Positions 28,106-38,070 are shown, counted from the first letter of the stretch. The stretch is DNA of 64,000 nt from Ilyomonas sp965277535 (GCA_965277535.1 OZ255825.1:558001-622000), one strand, 5' to 3'. The notes: generated by a model not told the origin, from the letters alone. Numbers and translations are program-made.

Positions 28106-28455
28106 TGTTTTACATTTTAAACTATTAATTGGTAAGCAATAGTAACAATTTTATAGCAATTTTTCATCTTTTAAAAAGCTCACTATCGTCTGCAAAAAAT
28201 ATTGTAAAAATGTTTCGAACTTAAAAAATGATTAAATCACCTAAAATCTCAACAGTTCACTTTTTTTTCTAAAAGTAAAACTTAACTTGTATCTTCATTT
28301 TAAGAATTTTCCCATTACAGTAATTGGAATCAGGAACAAGAGAAAGGAATTCAATAATTCAAAGAGTAAAAACTAACTAAGTAAAACGTAAGCGAATTCA
28401 ATCATTCAAACAAGTCATTTCCGTTCACAATTATAATTTCATCCAAAATCAGATT
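28106..28455. other. AT-rich divergent control region with a direct repeat
   Basis: No gene is present. Two copies of GAATTCAATmATTCAAA (28348-28364 and 28394-28410, m = A or C) are 46 bases apart start to start, upstream of the response-regulator gene. They could be an operator for autoregulation, which is an inference from position only. Confidence 0.45.
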
Positions 28456-29151
28456 ATGGAAAATCCTTACAAAATTTTATTGGCAGAAGATGAGCCTAAA
28501 TTAAGTCAGGTTATTCAGGAAGAGTTAAACAGGCAGGGTTTTGAAACCGACGTTGCTTTTGATGGCAATGTGGCTGAAAAAATGTTTAAACAACACGATT
28601 ATTCTTTGGTTTTGTTAGACATTAATTTGCCTTACAAAAATGGACTGGCACTTTGTAAAGAATTTAGAGAAGCCAACAGCCAGATACCTATTATTATGCT
28701 TACGGCATTGGGGGAATTGAATGACAAGATTGATGCTTTTAGCCTGGGAGCTGATGATTACATTGTGAAACCGTTTCATTTTGATGAACTATCGGCACGC
28801 ATTAAAGTGTTTTTGAAACGCGCTGAAAACAGTATTCCACCAACCGAAAAAATTGTAATTGCCGACATGGAAATTGACTGCGAAAACAAACTGGTGTCGC
28901 GCGAAGGCAAGAACATCAATCTTACAGCCAAGGAGTTTGCTTTGCTGCTTTTGCTATCGCGCAATAAAGGCAAAGTGGTGAACAAGCAAGATATTTTGGA
29001 AAAAGTGTGGGATCTAAACTTTGATACCGGTACAAATACTATTGAAGTGTACATCAGCTTTCTTCGGAATAAAATTGACAAACCTTATTCAACGAAGTTA
29101 ATTCATACGAAACCTGGCTTTGGTTATTATGTAAAAGAAACGATGATATAA
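28456..29151 (+). CDS. OmpR-family response regulator
   Basis: The 231-residue protein has a receiver domain (phospho-acceptor Asp in LVLLDINLP near residue 55, Thr in MLTALGE, Lys in IVKPFHF near 104) and a winged-helix DNA-binding domain from about 130 (NLTAKEFALLLLL, then TNTIEVYISFLRNKID). The kinase gene follows after four bases, so it forms a classical pair. Its target genes are not evident. Confidence 0.95.
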   Translation: MENPYKILLAEDEPKLSQVIQEELNRQGFETDVAFDGNVAEKMFKQHDYSLVLLDINLPYKNGLALCKEFREANSQIPIIMLTALGELNDKIDAFSLGADDYIVKPFHFDELSARIKVFLKRAENSIPPTEKIVIADMEIDCENKLVSREGKNINLTAKEFALLLLLSRNKGKVVNKQDILEKVWDLNFDTGTNTIEVYISFLRNKIDKPYSTKLIHTKPGFGYYVKETMI

Positions 29152-29155
29152 AACA

Positions 29156-30544
29156 ATGAAGCTTCGCTTTAGGCTTACAGCATTCTTTAGCCTGTTGTTT
29201 ACACTGCTTTTACTGCTTTCAATTTTCATTATTTATTTGTTTATCGAAGGAGTGCGCAACCACGATTATAACAGAAGGTTGTGGGCACAGGCTTACTATT
29301 CGTATAGCATTTGGCAACATAAACCTTTGACTGATTCAATTCAGAAAATTGTAGCAGATTATCATTTTGCCAGTACCAGTAATTTTCATATTATCATAGT
29401 TGATTCTTCAGTTCAAAAGGTGCTTTTTCAGTGGGCTGGAAATCCAGATTTTCTTCCGGCTGCCAACCAGCTTAGAACCATAAAAAACAACCAGCCTCTA
29501 TACACAAAAATTCGTGATGTACAAATTGTAAGCATTCGCATTGCGGAGCCACAACCTTGCTACCTTATTGTTTACGGCAACGACAGATTTGGTTTAGCAA
29601 GAGTGAAAACGTTAGGACGAATACTAAGTATGGTTGCCTTAACCGGTGTATTGTTCATTATTGTTTTTGCCATAATTATTGTTAACCTCATTACCAAACC
29701 TTTCATACGGATAGGTTTACAAATGCAGCGCATTACAGAAACCAATTTAGAAGAAAGAATAAAAATAAAATCCCGAAATTTCAATCATGAAGAAGCGAAA
29801 ATAGCCACTCATTTTAATGCTATGCTCGACAGGCTTGAACGGGCATTTGAGCTGCAAAGAAGTTTTGTGCATCATGCTTCGCATGAATTGCGAACTCCGT
29901 TAGCCACCATGCTTGCACAAACAGAACTGGCACTCAAGAAAGACTTAACTGTTGAAGAAGCCAAAAAAGTTTTTCAGTCGCTGAAAGAAGACCAGCAGGA
30001 AATGGTTGAGCTTACCAACTCGCTGTTGCTGCTTTCGCAATATGAGCGAACCCATACTTCCCCCGAATGGCCTGTTGTTAGGCTTGATGAATTGTTGTAC
30101 GATACTATGGGAATGGTAAAGCGCATGTTGCCGAATGTGAATGTATCGCTCGAGTTTGCGCAAATGCCCGATAATGAATTGTTTTTGTCTATTCAGGGAA
30201 ATGATTCTCTCATTCGCTCTGCTTTTAGAAACCTTATTAAAAATGCGTGGTTGTACAGCGAAAACAAATCGGTTGCCATCACCATAGATTCAAGTGGCAA
30301 TAATATTCTTCTTCACTTTGATAACAACGGAAAGCTGCTTTCGCTGGAAGAGCAGGAACGTTTGTTTATTCCTTTTTTTCGCGCTTCCAACTCAACACAT
30401 AGAAAAGGATTTGGCTTAGGACTCAATATTATTCAGCGCATTGTGACCTTACACAAAGGAAGCATTGGTTATATTATTTACAATAATTTAAATCGCTTCA
30501 CTTTACAGTTTCCAAAACTGCAACCCGCCAGTGTTGAATTATAA
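29156..30544 (+). CDS. Sensor histidine kinase, partner of the upstream regulator
   Basis: The 462-residue protein has two membrane helices (about residues 8-30 and 160-182) that enclose a periplasmic sensor of about 125 residues. A HAMP segment, HisKA with the phospho-acceptor in HHASHELRTPLATM near residue 242, and HATPase_c (N box LIKNAWLYS, G2 GFGLGLNII) follow. The layout resembles CusS/QseC-like kinases, but the stimulus is unknown. The last six bases overlap the convergent aspartate kinase gene. Confidence 0.94.
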   Translation: MKLRFRLTAFFSLLFTLLLLLSIFIIYLFIEGVRNHDYNRRLWAQAYYSYSIWQHKPLTDSIQKIVADYHFASTSNFHIIIVDSSVQKVLFQWAGNPDFLPAANQLRTIKNNQPLYTKIRDVQIVSIRIAEPQPCYLIVYGNDRFGLARVKTLGRILSMVALTGVLFIIVFAIIIVNLITKPFIRIGLQMQRITETNLEERIKIKSRNFNHEEAKIATHFNAMLDRLERAFELQRSFVHHASHELRTPLATMLAQTELALKKDLTVEEAKKVFQSLKEDQQEMVELTNSLLLLSQYERTHTSPEWPVVRLDELLYDTMGMVKRMLPNVNVSLEFAQMPDNELFLSIQGNDSLIRSAFRNLIKNAWLYSENKSVAITIDSSGNNILLHFDNNGKLLSLEEQERLFIPFFRASNSTHRKGFGLGLNIIQRIVTLHKGSIGYIIYNNLNRFTLQFPKLQPASVEL

Positions 30545-31858
30545 ATTGAATATACCGCTGTTGATCGCCTGCAAAGCTTCTTTTTTATGTTCAGAAGAAA
30601 TCAAAACAGAAATGTTGTGATGGCTGCCACCATAGCTTACCATGCGCACCGGAATGCTTTGTAAAGCATCAAACACTTTTTGCAACATGTTGGGTGTTTG
30701 CGCAATTTCATTGCCTACAATAGATATTATCGTTTGATTCGTATCTATTTCGACAAAACCAAAAGGCTTTAATTCCTTTACAATATCAGGAAGATGAGCA
30801 TCACTGTCAACGGTTACTGAAACCGCTACTTCCGATGTGGTAATCATGTCAATGGGCGTGCGGTATTTTTCAAACACTTCAAATATCTTTCTTAAAAAAC
30901 CATACGCCAACAACATACGGCTGCTTTTGATGTTAATAGCGATAATACCATCCTTTGCAGCTACGGCTTTTGCACCGGTACTATTGGCTTTTTCGGCGAT
31001 GAGCGTGCCCTTTGCTTTTGGCTGCATCGTGTTGAGAAGCTTTACCGGAACATTGGCCTGCTGTGCAGGCCAAATACATGTGGGATGCAAAATTTTAGCA
31101 CCAAAATAAGCCAGCTCTGCAGCTTCATCAAAGCTTAGTTGTTCAATCGGAACGGTTTTGTTTACAATGCGCGGATCGTTGTTGTGCATCCCATCAATAT
31201 CAGTCCATATTTCACAGGCCGAAGCATGAATAGCTGCAGCAATTAAGGAAGCGGTATAATCGCTGCCGCCACGTTTTAAATTGTCAACTTCACCTCGTGC
31301 ATTGCGGCAAATATAACCTTGCGTGAGGAACAGTTTCACATTATCATGTTGCTTCAAAAGCTTGCCCAGCTTATGTTGTATAGAAGAGAGCTCAGGTTCT
31401 TCGTTTGTATCAATGCTCATAAACTCAAGTGCCGGAAGCAGCAAATGCGGGACGTTCTGTTCTTCTAAATAAACAGAGAATAACTTAGTGCTTAACAGCT
31501 CGCCTTGCGCTAAAATGTCTTTATGCAAAGCATCACTGAAAGATATTCTTAAGATGATTTGTAAGAACTCAAAATGCTCTTTGATGATGGCAGACACTTT
31601 TATAAATGCTTCTTCTTTTTCAACAAGCAACGAAGCGAAATGCTCATAATGCTTTTGCAAATCCTCAATGGTTTGCTGTGCTTTTATGCGGTTGCCGGTA
31701 GCAATAGCATCGCTGATAGAAACCAGCGCATTGGTGGTGCCGCTTAGTGCGCTTAACACCACAATTTTTGGTTCGTCATCTTCTGTTATTAAACGCGCTA
31801 CTTCGTGCATACGTTCCGGCTTTCCAACAGAGGTGCCGCCAAACTTCATTACTTTCAT
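30539..31858 (-). CDS. lysC: Aspartate kinase
   Basis: The protein has 439 residues from the ATG at 31858 (MKVMKFGGTSVG); an ATG seven codons upstream is less likely because the KFGGTS motif normally begins within five residues of the start. It is the first enzyme of the Lys/Thr/Met pathway, phosphorylating aspartate. The kinase fold includes GSDYTASLIAAA and the C-terminal 150 residues form ACT-type regulatory domains (TTSEVAVSVTVD, then ISIVGNEIAQTP). No homoserine dehydrogenase domain is fused. Confidence 0.93.
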   Translation of the reverse strand: MKVMKFGGTSVGKPERMHEVARLITEDDEPKIVVLSALSGTTNALVSISDAIATGNRIKAQQTIEDLQKHYEHFASLLVEKEEAFIKVSAIIKEHFEFLQIILRISFSDALHKDILAQGELLSTKLFSVYLEEQNVPHLLLPALEFMSIDTNEEPELSSIQHKLGKLLKQHDNVKLFLTQGYICRNARGEVDNLKRGGSDYTASLIAAAIHASACEIWTDIDGMHNNDPRIVNKTVPIEQLSFDEAAELAYFGAKILHPTCIWPAQQANVPVKLLNTMQPKAKGTLIAEKANSTGAKAVAAKDGIIAINIKSSRMLLAYGFLRKIFEVFEKYRTPIDMITTSEVAVSVTVDSDAHLPDIVKELKPFGFVEIDTNQTIISIVGNEIAQTPNMLQKVFDALQSIPVRMVSYGGSHHNISVLISSEHKKEALQAINSGIFNL

Positions 31859-31978
31859 CGGTAAAATTAAAGGTTGCAAAAGTATTGGCTGAAAAGAAAA
31901 AACGAATAAAAATTATTGCATTCCAAAAGCCTGCACAAATTGTTATTTTAGCTTCTTGTATTATGAAAGCCAATTATT

Positions 31979-32659
31979 ATGTCGGAAACGAAAAATGAGC
32001 TGCATAAAGAGTTTGAATTAGAACGTTTGATTTTATTTAGTGATGCTGTATTTGCCATTGCCATTACGCTAATTATCATCGAAATCAAATTTCCTGATAT
32101 TGAAAAGGGTGCGACTTCGTCACAAATTTGGCAAGCATTTAAACCTGCAATGATACAATTCGGAGCTTTTGTAATGAGCTTCTTTTTTATTGGTTCGGTG
32201 TGGATGCGGCATTTGCAGATTTTTCGTTATCTTATTAAATATGACAAAGGCTTAATTAAACGAAACCTGTTCTTTTTATTTTTTATTGTATGCTTTCCAT
32301 TTTCGGCATCCGGAATTACCGAACATATCCGGCCAGGGTTTATACTGCCATTCGTGATTTATATTTTTAACATAGCAGCGGTAATGGTTTGCCAGTATTT
32401 CTTGTGCCAATATATCTTTCAAAAAAAGCCTCAATTGTGCAGAGAAGGTGATGAACTGGAAAAGAAATATCTTTTGCTGAATGTAAAGTGGCTGTCTGTT
32501 ATTTTGTCTGCCACGTTTACAATTTATGTTATTGTAATGCTCTTCTTTTCTTATAACGAGTGGAACATTGTTGCGCCAATTTATTTGTTAGCTTTTTTGG
32601 TTTTATTAATGAGAAGAATAATAAAAAAATACAAAACTGCCTCAACAAATGAAATGTAG
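31979..32659 (+). CDS. TMEM175-family (DUF1211) potassium channel-like protein
   Basis: The 226-residue protein has about six membrane helices. The selectivity-filter signature FSDAVFAIAITLI is in the first helix (residues 19-31), as in bacterial TMEM175 potassium channels; the second half has no second copy, as usual in bacteria, so it would act as a tetramer. It is a single gene, with a motif copy immediately after the stop codon. Confidence 0.88.
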   Translation: MSETKNELHKEFELERLILFSDAVFAIAITLIIIEIKFPDIEKGATSSQIWQAFKPAMIQFGAFVMSFFFIGSVWMRHLQIFRYLIKYDKGLIKRNLFFLFFIVCFPFSASGITEHIRPGFILPFVIYIFNIAAVMVCQYFLCQYIFQKKPQLCREGDELEKKYLLLNVKWLSVILSATFTIYVIVMLFFSYNEWNIVAPIYLLAFLVLLMRRIIKKYKTASTNEM

Positions 32660-32677
32660 CTTTTGTTTTTGCCCATT

Positions 32678-33088
32678 TTATTTTGTTTCAGCGAGTTCCA
32701 TTATCCGCATCCATTCATCAACTGTTACAGGTTGAACGGAAAGCCGTGAAAGCCTTACCAGCGCTATGTTTGAAAGTTGCTCGTCTTCTTTTACCTGTGT
32801 TAATGTTACCGGCTTGTGTAAAGCTTTTATCGGCTTGATATCAACCACAACCCAGTTGCTGTCGCTGGTGGTTGGATCCTGATACGCTTCTTTGATTACT
32901 TCGGCAATGCCCACAATTTGCAAACCTTCATTGCTATGATAATACAACACCTGGTCGCCCTTTTTCATAGCTTTTATATTGTTTCGCGCAGCATAATTGC
33001 GAACGCCGTCCCAGGTAGTTTTTTTATCTTTTGTAAATTGCTCCCAACTGTATTTAGCAGGTTCCGATTTTACAAGCCAGTAGTTCAT
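32678..33088 (-). CDS. EVE domain protein
   Basis: The 136-residue protein consists of one EVE (PUA-like) domain: MNYWLVKSEPAKYSW at the start, WDGVRNYAARN near residue 28 and GDQVLYYHSN near 43. EVE folds bind modified bases in RNA or DNA; in thymocyte-nuclear-protein-1-like single-domain forms the natural ligand is unknown. It is a single gene. Confidence 0.92.
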   Translation of the reverse strand: MNYWLVKSEPAKYSWEQFTKDKKTTWDGVRNYAARNNIKAMKKGDQVLYYHSNEGLQIVGIAEVIKEAYQDPTTSDSNWVVVDIKPIKALHKPVTLTQVKEDEQLSNIALVRLSRLSVQPVTVDEWMRIMELAETK

Positions 33089-33204
33089 GTAGATTTTTGA
33101 ATTGTGATTTTTGATTGATGATTGTAAGCAGTGAGCTAAGAGATTTTAGTGCGAAAACAAACCTGTTCTCAATCGCTTTTGGCTTATAGCCCACGGCTCG
33201 TAGC

Positions 33205-33918
33205 TTATTCTTCAAACTTTGCCAGCACATCAGCAAGATGAAGCACCTGCAGGTTAGAATTTTGGTGTTGAATGCAACCATCAATGTGCATGAGGCAACT
33301 CATATCGGTGCTGATGATATATTCTGCTCCTGTGTCTGTTGCATGGGTTATTTTTTGATCGCCCATAGCAATGCTTATCGGTTCAAACTTTACAGCAAAC
33401 GTACCCCCAAAGCCACAACAGGTTTCCACATCGTTCATTTCCCGCAATTCCAAACCTTCTACATGGCTTAATAAAATACGTGGTTCAGTTTTAATGTTGC
33501 ACTCGCGCAAAGCCGCGCAACTATCGTGATAAGTAGCCGTTGCATTCAATTTGGCACCCACATTTTCAACCTTCAAAACATGAATTAAAAAAGAAGAAAA
33601 CTCATACAAACGCTTGCCTGTTTCTTTTACTTTATCGGAGCCGGGAAAGAGAGTTTGATAGTAATTTTTTACAAAACCAGCACAGCTTGCACTGGGCGTA
33701 ACAATATAATCAGAGCCTTCAAAATCCTTTAAAAATTTTGCACAAACTGCTTTGGCTTCAGCACGGTAACCAGCATTGTAAGCCGGTTGCCCGCAGCAGG
33801 TTTGATTGCTGTTGTATTGAACGGTGCAGCCCAGTTTTTCCAATACTTTCACCATGTTGAAAGCAACGGTTGGGTACAACTGATCAATAAAGCAAGGAAT
33901 AAAAATGCTTACATTCAT
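33205..33918 (-). CDS. (Fe-S)-binding CCG-domain protein, LutA/YkgE-like
   Basis: The 237-residue protein carries two cysteine-rich CCG domains: TCCGQPAYNAGY near residue 41 and ETCCGFGGTFAVK near 167. This form corresponds to LutA, which with LutB and LutC oxidises lactate; LutB and LutC are not adjacent here. It is the last of a minus-strand trio after a TPR gene and ribH, 22 bases from ribH. Confidence 0.85.
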   Translation of the reverse strand: MNVSIFIPCFIDQLYPTVAFNMVKVLEKLGCTVQYNSNQTCCGQPAYNAGYRAEAKAVCAKFLKDFEGSDYIVTPSASCAGFVKNYYQTLFPGSDKVKETGKRLYEFSSFLIHVLKVENVGAKLNATATYHDSCAALRECNIKTEPRILLSHVEGLELREMNDVETCCGFGGTFAVKFEPISIAMGDQKITHATDTGAEYIISTDMSCLMHIDGCIQHQNSNLQVLHLADVLAKFEE

Positions 33919-33940
33919 GGGCGTAAATTACAATGAGAAA

Positions 33941-34423
33941 TTAGTGTAACAAAGACCTCTGTAAACCTATCATCTTCAAAGCAGTAATAGCGGCTTCTTC
34001 GCCTTTGTGACCATGAATGCCACCTATTCGTTCCATTGCTTGTTGCTCTGTATTTACCGTTAACACCCCGAAAATAGTAGGCGAATCCAAATTCATATTC
34101 AACCATACAACGCCTTCGGTTACGGCTTTGCATACATACTCAAAATGCGGCGTATCGCCTTTTATAACGGCTCCCAATGTTATAAATGCGTCTGCTTTTT
34201 CTTCCTTACTTGCGGCATACGCTTTTACGGCAAAACTAATTTCAACAGCGCCGGGCACTACTATCGTCTTGTATCTTGTTCCTTGTTCCCTAAATATTTT
34301 TATTACACCTTCTTCCAAAGCATTTGCAATGTGCGCGTTCCATTCTGTTTTCACTATAACTACAAAGGCATTCCCGATGTCTGGAATGCCTTTGTTCAAT
34401 TCAATATTGCCTTTGCTTGCCAT
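33941..34423 (-). CDS. ribH: 6,7-dimethyl-8-ribityllumazine synthase
   Basis: The 160-residue protein condenses the two riboflavin precursors in the penultimate step of the pathway. The PGAVEISFAVK segment and TLGAVIKGDTPHFEYV (with the general-base His) are present, as is FGVLTVNTEQQAMERIGG at the phosphate site. The gene begins three bases after the TPR gene stop. The loop around residues 48-56 (REQGTRYK) is encoded by a CTTGTATCTTGTTCCTTG run, related to the repeats at 21585 and 56522. Confidence 0.95.
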   Translation of the reverse strand: MASKGNIELNKGIPDIGNAFVVIVKTEWNAHIANALEEGVIKIFREQGTRYKTIVVPGAVEISFAVKAYAASKEEKADAFITLGAVIKGDTPHFEYVCKAVTEGVVWLNMNLDSPTIFGVLTVNTEQQAMERIGGIHGHKGEEAAITALKMIGLQRSLLH

Positions 34424-34426
34424 GTT

Positions 34427-35125
34427 TTATTTTACACTAAATTCATTCGGTTCAATGCTCAGGCGATAAATGTATTTGTCTATCTGTCCCCCCCTCATAG
34501 TGTTGGGATACTTATCTTTTACTTGTTTGTACAAATCCAAAGCCTCTTTGTTTTTGCCCAAAACTTCACTTAACAAACCCGCACGAAACAAGTATTCAGA
34601 ACTGTTGTCTCTGTCATCTTCAAAAGTAGTAGCGGCTTTTTTGTAAGCATCCACGGCATCGGCTTTCTTATTGGCTTCGCTGTAAGCATCGCCCAAACAG
34701 CCATACGCCATCATTTGCACCGGTTTGGAATCGGAAGAAAAATCTTTCAGGTATTTAATCGCTTCCGTAAAACTGCCCAATTTTAAATCGCAAACACCTG
34801 CATAATATTTAGCGAGATTAGCAGTTTTGGTTCCGTCATAATTTTTAATGATGTACAGGAAACCTTTGTTTACACCATCACCATCCAACGCTTTGCGAAG
34901 CGAATCCTGTGCGAAATATTGCTGTGCTTTGAAAATAGCATCCTGCGCTTTTTCTTCTTTGGGTTGAACCACCCATGCGTTATAAGCAAACCAGGCACCG
35001 AAGCCAATGATGAGTATTGCAAGCACAATAGATGCGGGCTTGCCCCATTTGCCCCAATAATTTTGTACTCCTTCCAATGGCTCTTTATGCACGCCGGCAC
35101 CACTCACTTTTGTTTCAACAGCCAT
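34427..35125 (-). CDS. YfgM-like membrane-anchored TPR protein
   Basis: The 232-residue protein has a short cytosolic start, one helix at about residues 33-52 (IVLAILIIGFGAWFAYNAWV) and then three to four tetratricopeptide repeats. Short helices with A-Y-G-C-L-G-D-A-Y and Y-L-F-R-A-G-L patterns point to YfgM-type periplasmic chaperone adaptors. It is the first gene of the TPR-ribH-lutA set. Confidence 0.82.
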   Translation of the reverse strand: MAVETKVSGAGVHKEPLEGVQNYWGKWGKPASIVLAILIIGFGAWFAYNAWVVQPKEEKAQDAIFKAQQYFAQDSLRKALDGDGVNKGFLYIIKNYDGTKTANLAKYYAGVCDLKLGSFTEAIKYLKDFSSDSKPVQMMAYGCLGDAYSEANKKADAVDAYKKAATTFEDDRDNSSEYLFRAGLLSEVLGKNKEALDLYKQVKDKYPNTMRGGQIDKYIYRLSIEPNEFSVK

Positions 35126-35198
35126 AAATTGATTGAATATTTAAAATGTAAGATTTAATATTTTTTGTTTCATCATTTACTACTTACCACTCACAATT

Positions 35199-36218
35199 CT
35201 AATCGGTAATGAACGGATAATTCTCGTCTCTGTAAACATCGCCATACACTTCGCTCAAATCAGGAAAAGCGCTTTCTTCGGCAAATTGTTCGCTTTGCTC
35301 TACCACGCTGCTAATACGGTCGTCAATAGCTTTGATTTCTTCGTCCGTAGCAAAGTTATTTTCCTTAATCGTATGTAAGATAGAAGTAATCGGATCTTTT
35401 GCGCGGTATTCTTCCACCTCTTCTTTGGTTCTGTACTTCTGCGGGTCGCTGATAGAGTGTCCTTTGTAACGATATGTTTTCATTTCCAGCAAGGTAGGAC
35501 CACCACCTTCACGTGCTCTTTTCACCGCGCGTTCAACGGCTTCATGCACGGCTTCTGCACTCATCGCATCTACTTTATCACCAGGCATTTCATAAGAATC
35601 GGCGAGTTTGTAAATGTCTAATACATTGGATGTTCTTTCCACCGAAGTTCCCATTGCATAGTTGTTGTTTTCGCAGATAAAAATCACCGGAATTTTCCAC
35701 AACATGGCAAGGTTAAATGTTTCGTGTAAGATGCCCTGACGTGCCGCTCCATCACCAAAAAAACAAAGACAAACGTTATCTGAGCCTTTGTATTTTTCAG
35801 CGAAGGCAATGCCTGCTCCTACACCAATTTGTCCGCCTACTATACCATGACCGCCAAAGAAAAAATGCTCTGCACTAAAGAAGTGCATACTGCCGCCCTT
35901 CCCTTTGGCAACGCCGGTAGCTTTACCATACAGTTCGGCCATGCAGGCATCGGCGCTTACGCCTTTTGCCAGAGCCAAGCCATGATCGCGATAGCCGGTA
36001 ATGAAGGGGTCTTCCTGCCGCGTTGCCGTCATGCAACCTGCAGCAATCGCTTCCTGGCCTATATAAGCATGAAAGAACCCGCGGATTTTGCCCGCCATCT
36101 TATACATTTCTTCAGCTTTCAGTTCAAACTGACGAATAAGTTGCATCAGTTCATACCAATACAGATACGTTTCTTTGGAAAATTTTGTTGGCACTGCTAT
36201 CAAAATTTGAGGCGGCAA
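35199..36218 (-). CDS. pdhA: Pyruvate dehydrogenase E1 component, alpha subunit
   Basis: The 339-residue protein has the thiamine-diphosphate motif from GDGAARQG to ENNNYAMGTS (residues about 160-190), and the GGHGIVGGQIGVGAGIA segment just before it. The length fits the alpha chain of the heterotetrameric E1. The beta subunit and E2 are not adjacent, which is common in Bacteroidota. It begins oxidative decarboxylation of pyruvate to acetyl-CoA. RYKGHSISDP carries the usual regulatory-loop region. Confidence 0.93.
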   Translation of the reverse strand: MPPQILIAVPTKFSKETYLYWYELMQLIRQFELKAEEMYKMAGKIRGFFHAYIGQEAIAAGCMTATRQEDPFITGYRDHGLALAKGVSADACMAELYGKATGVAKGKGGSMHFFSAEHFFFGGHGIVGGQIGVGAGIAFAEKYKGSDNVCLCFFGDGAARQGILHETFNLAMLWKIPVIFICENNNYAMGTSVERTSNVLDIYKLADSYEMPGDKVDAMSAEAVHEAVERAVKRAREGGGPTLLEMKTYRYKGHSISDPQKYRTKEEVEEYRAKDPITSILHTIKENNFATDEEIKAIDDRISSVVEQSEQFAEESAFPDLSEVYGDVYRDENYPFITD

Positions 36219-36646
36219 ATATAATGGAAAGAGTGAGATGGCGGGTTATAAAATAATTACGGTGCGTTTGTTAAATACTCACGAATTTTTATTATCAGAC
36301 TATCAGTTTAGATAATTCAAAATGATTTATTAATTGTTTTATTGTTAAGCCGATTGCCTTATTTCTATTGTGAAAAAAAATAGTGATGAAAGCAAAAATC
36401 AGTTGGTGAAATCAAAACTTCTGTTGCTGTGTTTAGTGTTTTCTACAAGCCAACCGGATACAATATATTTATCGTTATACACTACCTAAAACGGCAGCGA
36501 TTATAAGGTATGGCAGAAAGAATGGCAACTGCTGTGCGGCTTCCGGATGATAACGAAAGGAAAGAAAACGGTAGCAACCGTACTCGCACAATAAAACAAA
36601 ACTTTCAGTGTTTTGCTTCTGGCATATTGTTCGACAATAACATACA
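36219..36646. other. Intergenic stretch with traces of a broken small frame
   Basis: From a GTG at 36370 a frame of about 40 codons ends in TAA, and the same frame continues with plausible residues (NGSDYKVWQKEWQLL) to a second TAA near 36591. It may be a decayed small secreted protein. I cannot name it, and the rest of the stretch shows nothing else. Confidence 0.3.
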
Positions 36647-37903
36647 ATGATTCACACGGTTAAAAAACTACTCTTTCTTATCCTCTTTTCTCTGCTTCAA
36701 TTGATAGTCCATTCGCAAATAAATAATATTGATTCTTCTCAGTTCAATCATCAGTTGGATATTAAAGATGTTTTTCATAAACTGATAAAAACAAAACATA
36801 CAAAACCGGCCAGCAGCACAAAAAATTTTCAATGGTCGGTTTATCCTGCTGCCGGCTATTCATCCAACACAGGTTTTGCCGTTCTGGGCGGAGCCAACGC
36901 TCTGTTTACTGTTAAGGGGGCCAGTAAGCAGTCTAGTTTAGTTACCAACTTAACTTATACGCTGTATAACCAAACGCTGTTTCCTTTTCAGGCAAGCATC
37001 TGGACTAAAAATGACAAGTTCAATATTATTTTAGATGATCGTTACATCAATTATCCATCGGCTGCTTATGGCTTGCGTGGCAAGTCGAAATTAGATAGCG
37101 GTTATTCCATCAATTTCAAATGGATAAAACTGCACACTTCTGTTTTGGCAAAAGTTACCAATAACTTATATGCCGGTGTGGGTTTGTATTACGATTATTT
37201 TTGGAAGATAAAAGAATTGGGTGTGCCAGCAACCAATCCGAATCCTTCGGGCAGCAATACATCCTTTGAACATTATGTTGGTAAAAGAATTCCCGATGCT
37301 CATGAAACGGCATTCGGGCCTGCTTTCAGAGTATTGTTTGATTCGAGAGACAACCCTTTAAATGCTTACAGAGGTGCTTTTTTTTCGGCAGCTTTTCATC
37401 CTTCCTTTAAAAGTTGGGGCAGCGATACCAATTGGAGCAGCCTTGTGGTAGACGCCCGAAAATATTTTTCTTTTTCAAAGAAAAAGCAAAGCGTTCTGGC
37501 ATTGTGGGGCTATTACTGGCAAAATTTCGGGAAGTCGTCGTTTTTGTTGTTGCCAAGCACCAATTGGGACGAGTACTGGAACACGGGCAGAGGATATTCG
37601 CAAGGCAGATACCGAGGCAGTACGATGCGCTATTTAGAAGCGGAATATCGCTTTCAAATATCGAAAAACGGCTTGTTGGGTGGCGTTGTGTTTAGTAACG
37701 TTCAAAACTTTCCCAACGAATTGTACACATCTTACTCCGAGTTTCGGGGAAGAACGGCTGTGAACGTTACTGAAATAGGAAGTGGACTGGGCGTTCGCCT
37801 CAAATTCAATAAATATTCCAAAACCAATATTGCCTTAGATGCCGGTTTTGGCCAAAAATTTCCGCATCCCTGGATAGCAGTGAATTTAGGAGAAGTGTTT
37901 TAA
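36647..37903 (+). CDS. BamA/TamA-type (D15 surface antigen) outer-membrane barrel
   Basis: The 418-residue protein has a signal peptide (KKLLFLILFSLLQLIVHS) and then a full 16-strand-like barrel with alternating aromatic strands. FGPAFRVLFDSRDNPLNAYRG is the typical BamA/D15 strand pair, and GRGYSQGRYRGS matches the lid-loop RGF-like region. There are no POTRA domains, so it is a barrel-only relative. It ends in a Phe (LGEVF), as outer-membrane proteins do. The function is unknown. A 45-base repeat follows its stop codon. Confidence 0.8.
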   Translation: MIHTVKKLLFLILFSLLQLIVHSQINNIDSSQFNHQLDIKDVFHKLIKTKHTKPASSTKNFQWSVYPAAGYSSNTGFAVLGGANALFTVKGASKQSSLVTNLTYTLYNQTLFPFQASIWTKNDKFNIILDDRYINYPSAAYGLRGKSKLDSGYSINFKWIKLHTSVLAKVTNNLYAGVGLYYDYFWKIKELGVPATNPNPSGSNTSFEHYVGKRIPDAHETAFGPAFRVLFDSRDNPLNAYRGAFFSAAFHPSFKSWGSDTNWSSLVVDARKYFSFSKKKQSVLALWGYYWQNFGKSSFLLLPSTNWDEYWNTGRGYSQGRYRGSTMRYLEAEYRFQISKNGLLGGVVFSNVQNFPNELYTSYSEFRGRTAVNVTEIGSGLGVRLKFNKYSKTNIALDAGFGQKFPHPWIAVNLGEVF

Positions 37904-37908
37904 GGCAC

Positions 37909-37953
37909 GTTTGTTTTTGCCGTATTTTTTTTTCTTATTAGCAGATTAGTTTT
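37909..37953. repeat. Dispersed repeat, copy A
   Basis: GTTTGTTTTTGCCGTATTTT, then a T run, TCTTATTAGCAGATTAGTTT. It matches copy B at 40023-40063 over its length except for a short T-run indel and a few substitutions. It sits six bases after the stop codon of the outer-membrane gene. Confidence 0.6.
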
Positions 37954-38070
37954 TATATGTTGCTTTTGTATTTTGGTTATGTTGAGCGGACGCTTGCACA
38001 AGAATAGAATAGCTTTTTGTAAGTAAGAAACAACAGTTGCAAAAAGCTATATTTGTTGAAAATAACTGTT

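Noticed and set aside
36370..36591. Small gene starting with GTG upstream of the outer-membrane barrel
   Set aside because: An in-frame stop splits it and no family could be named; it is kept only as a note in the intergenic entry.
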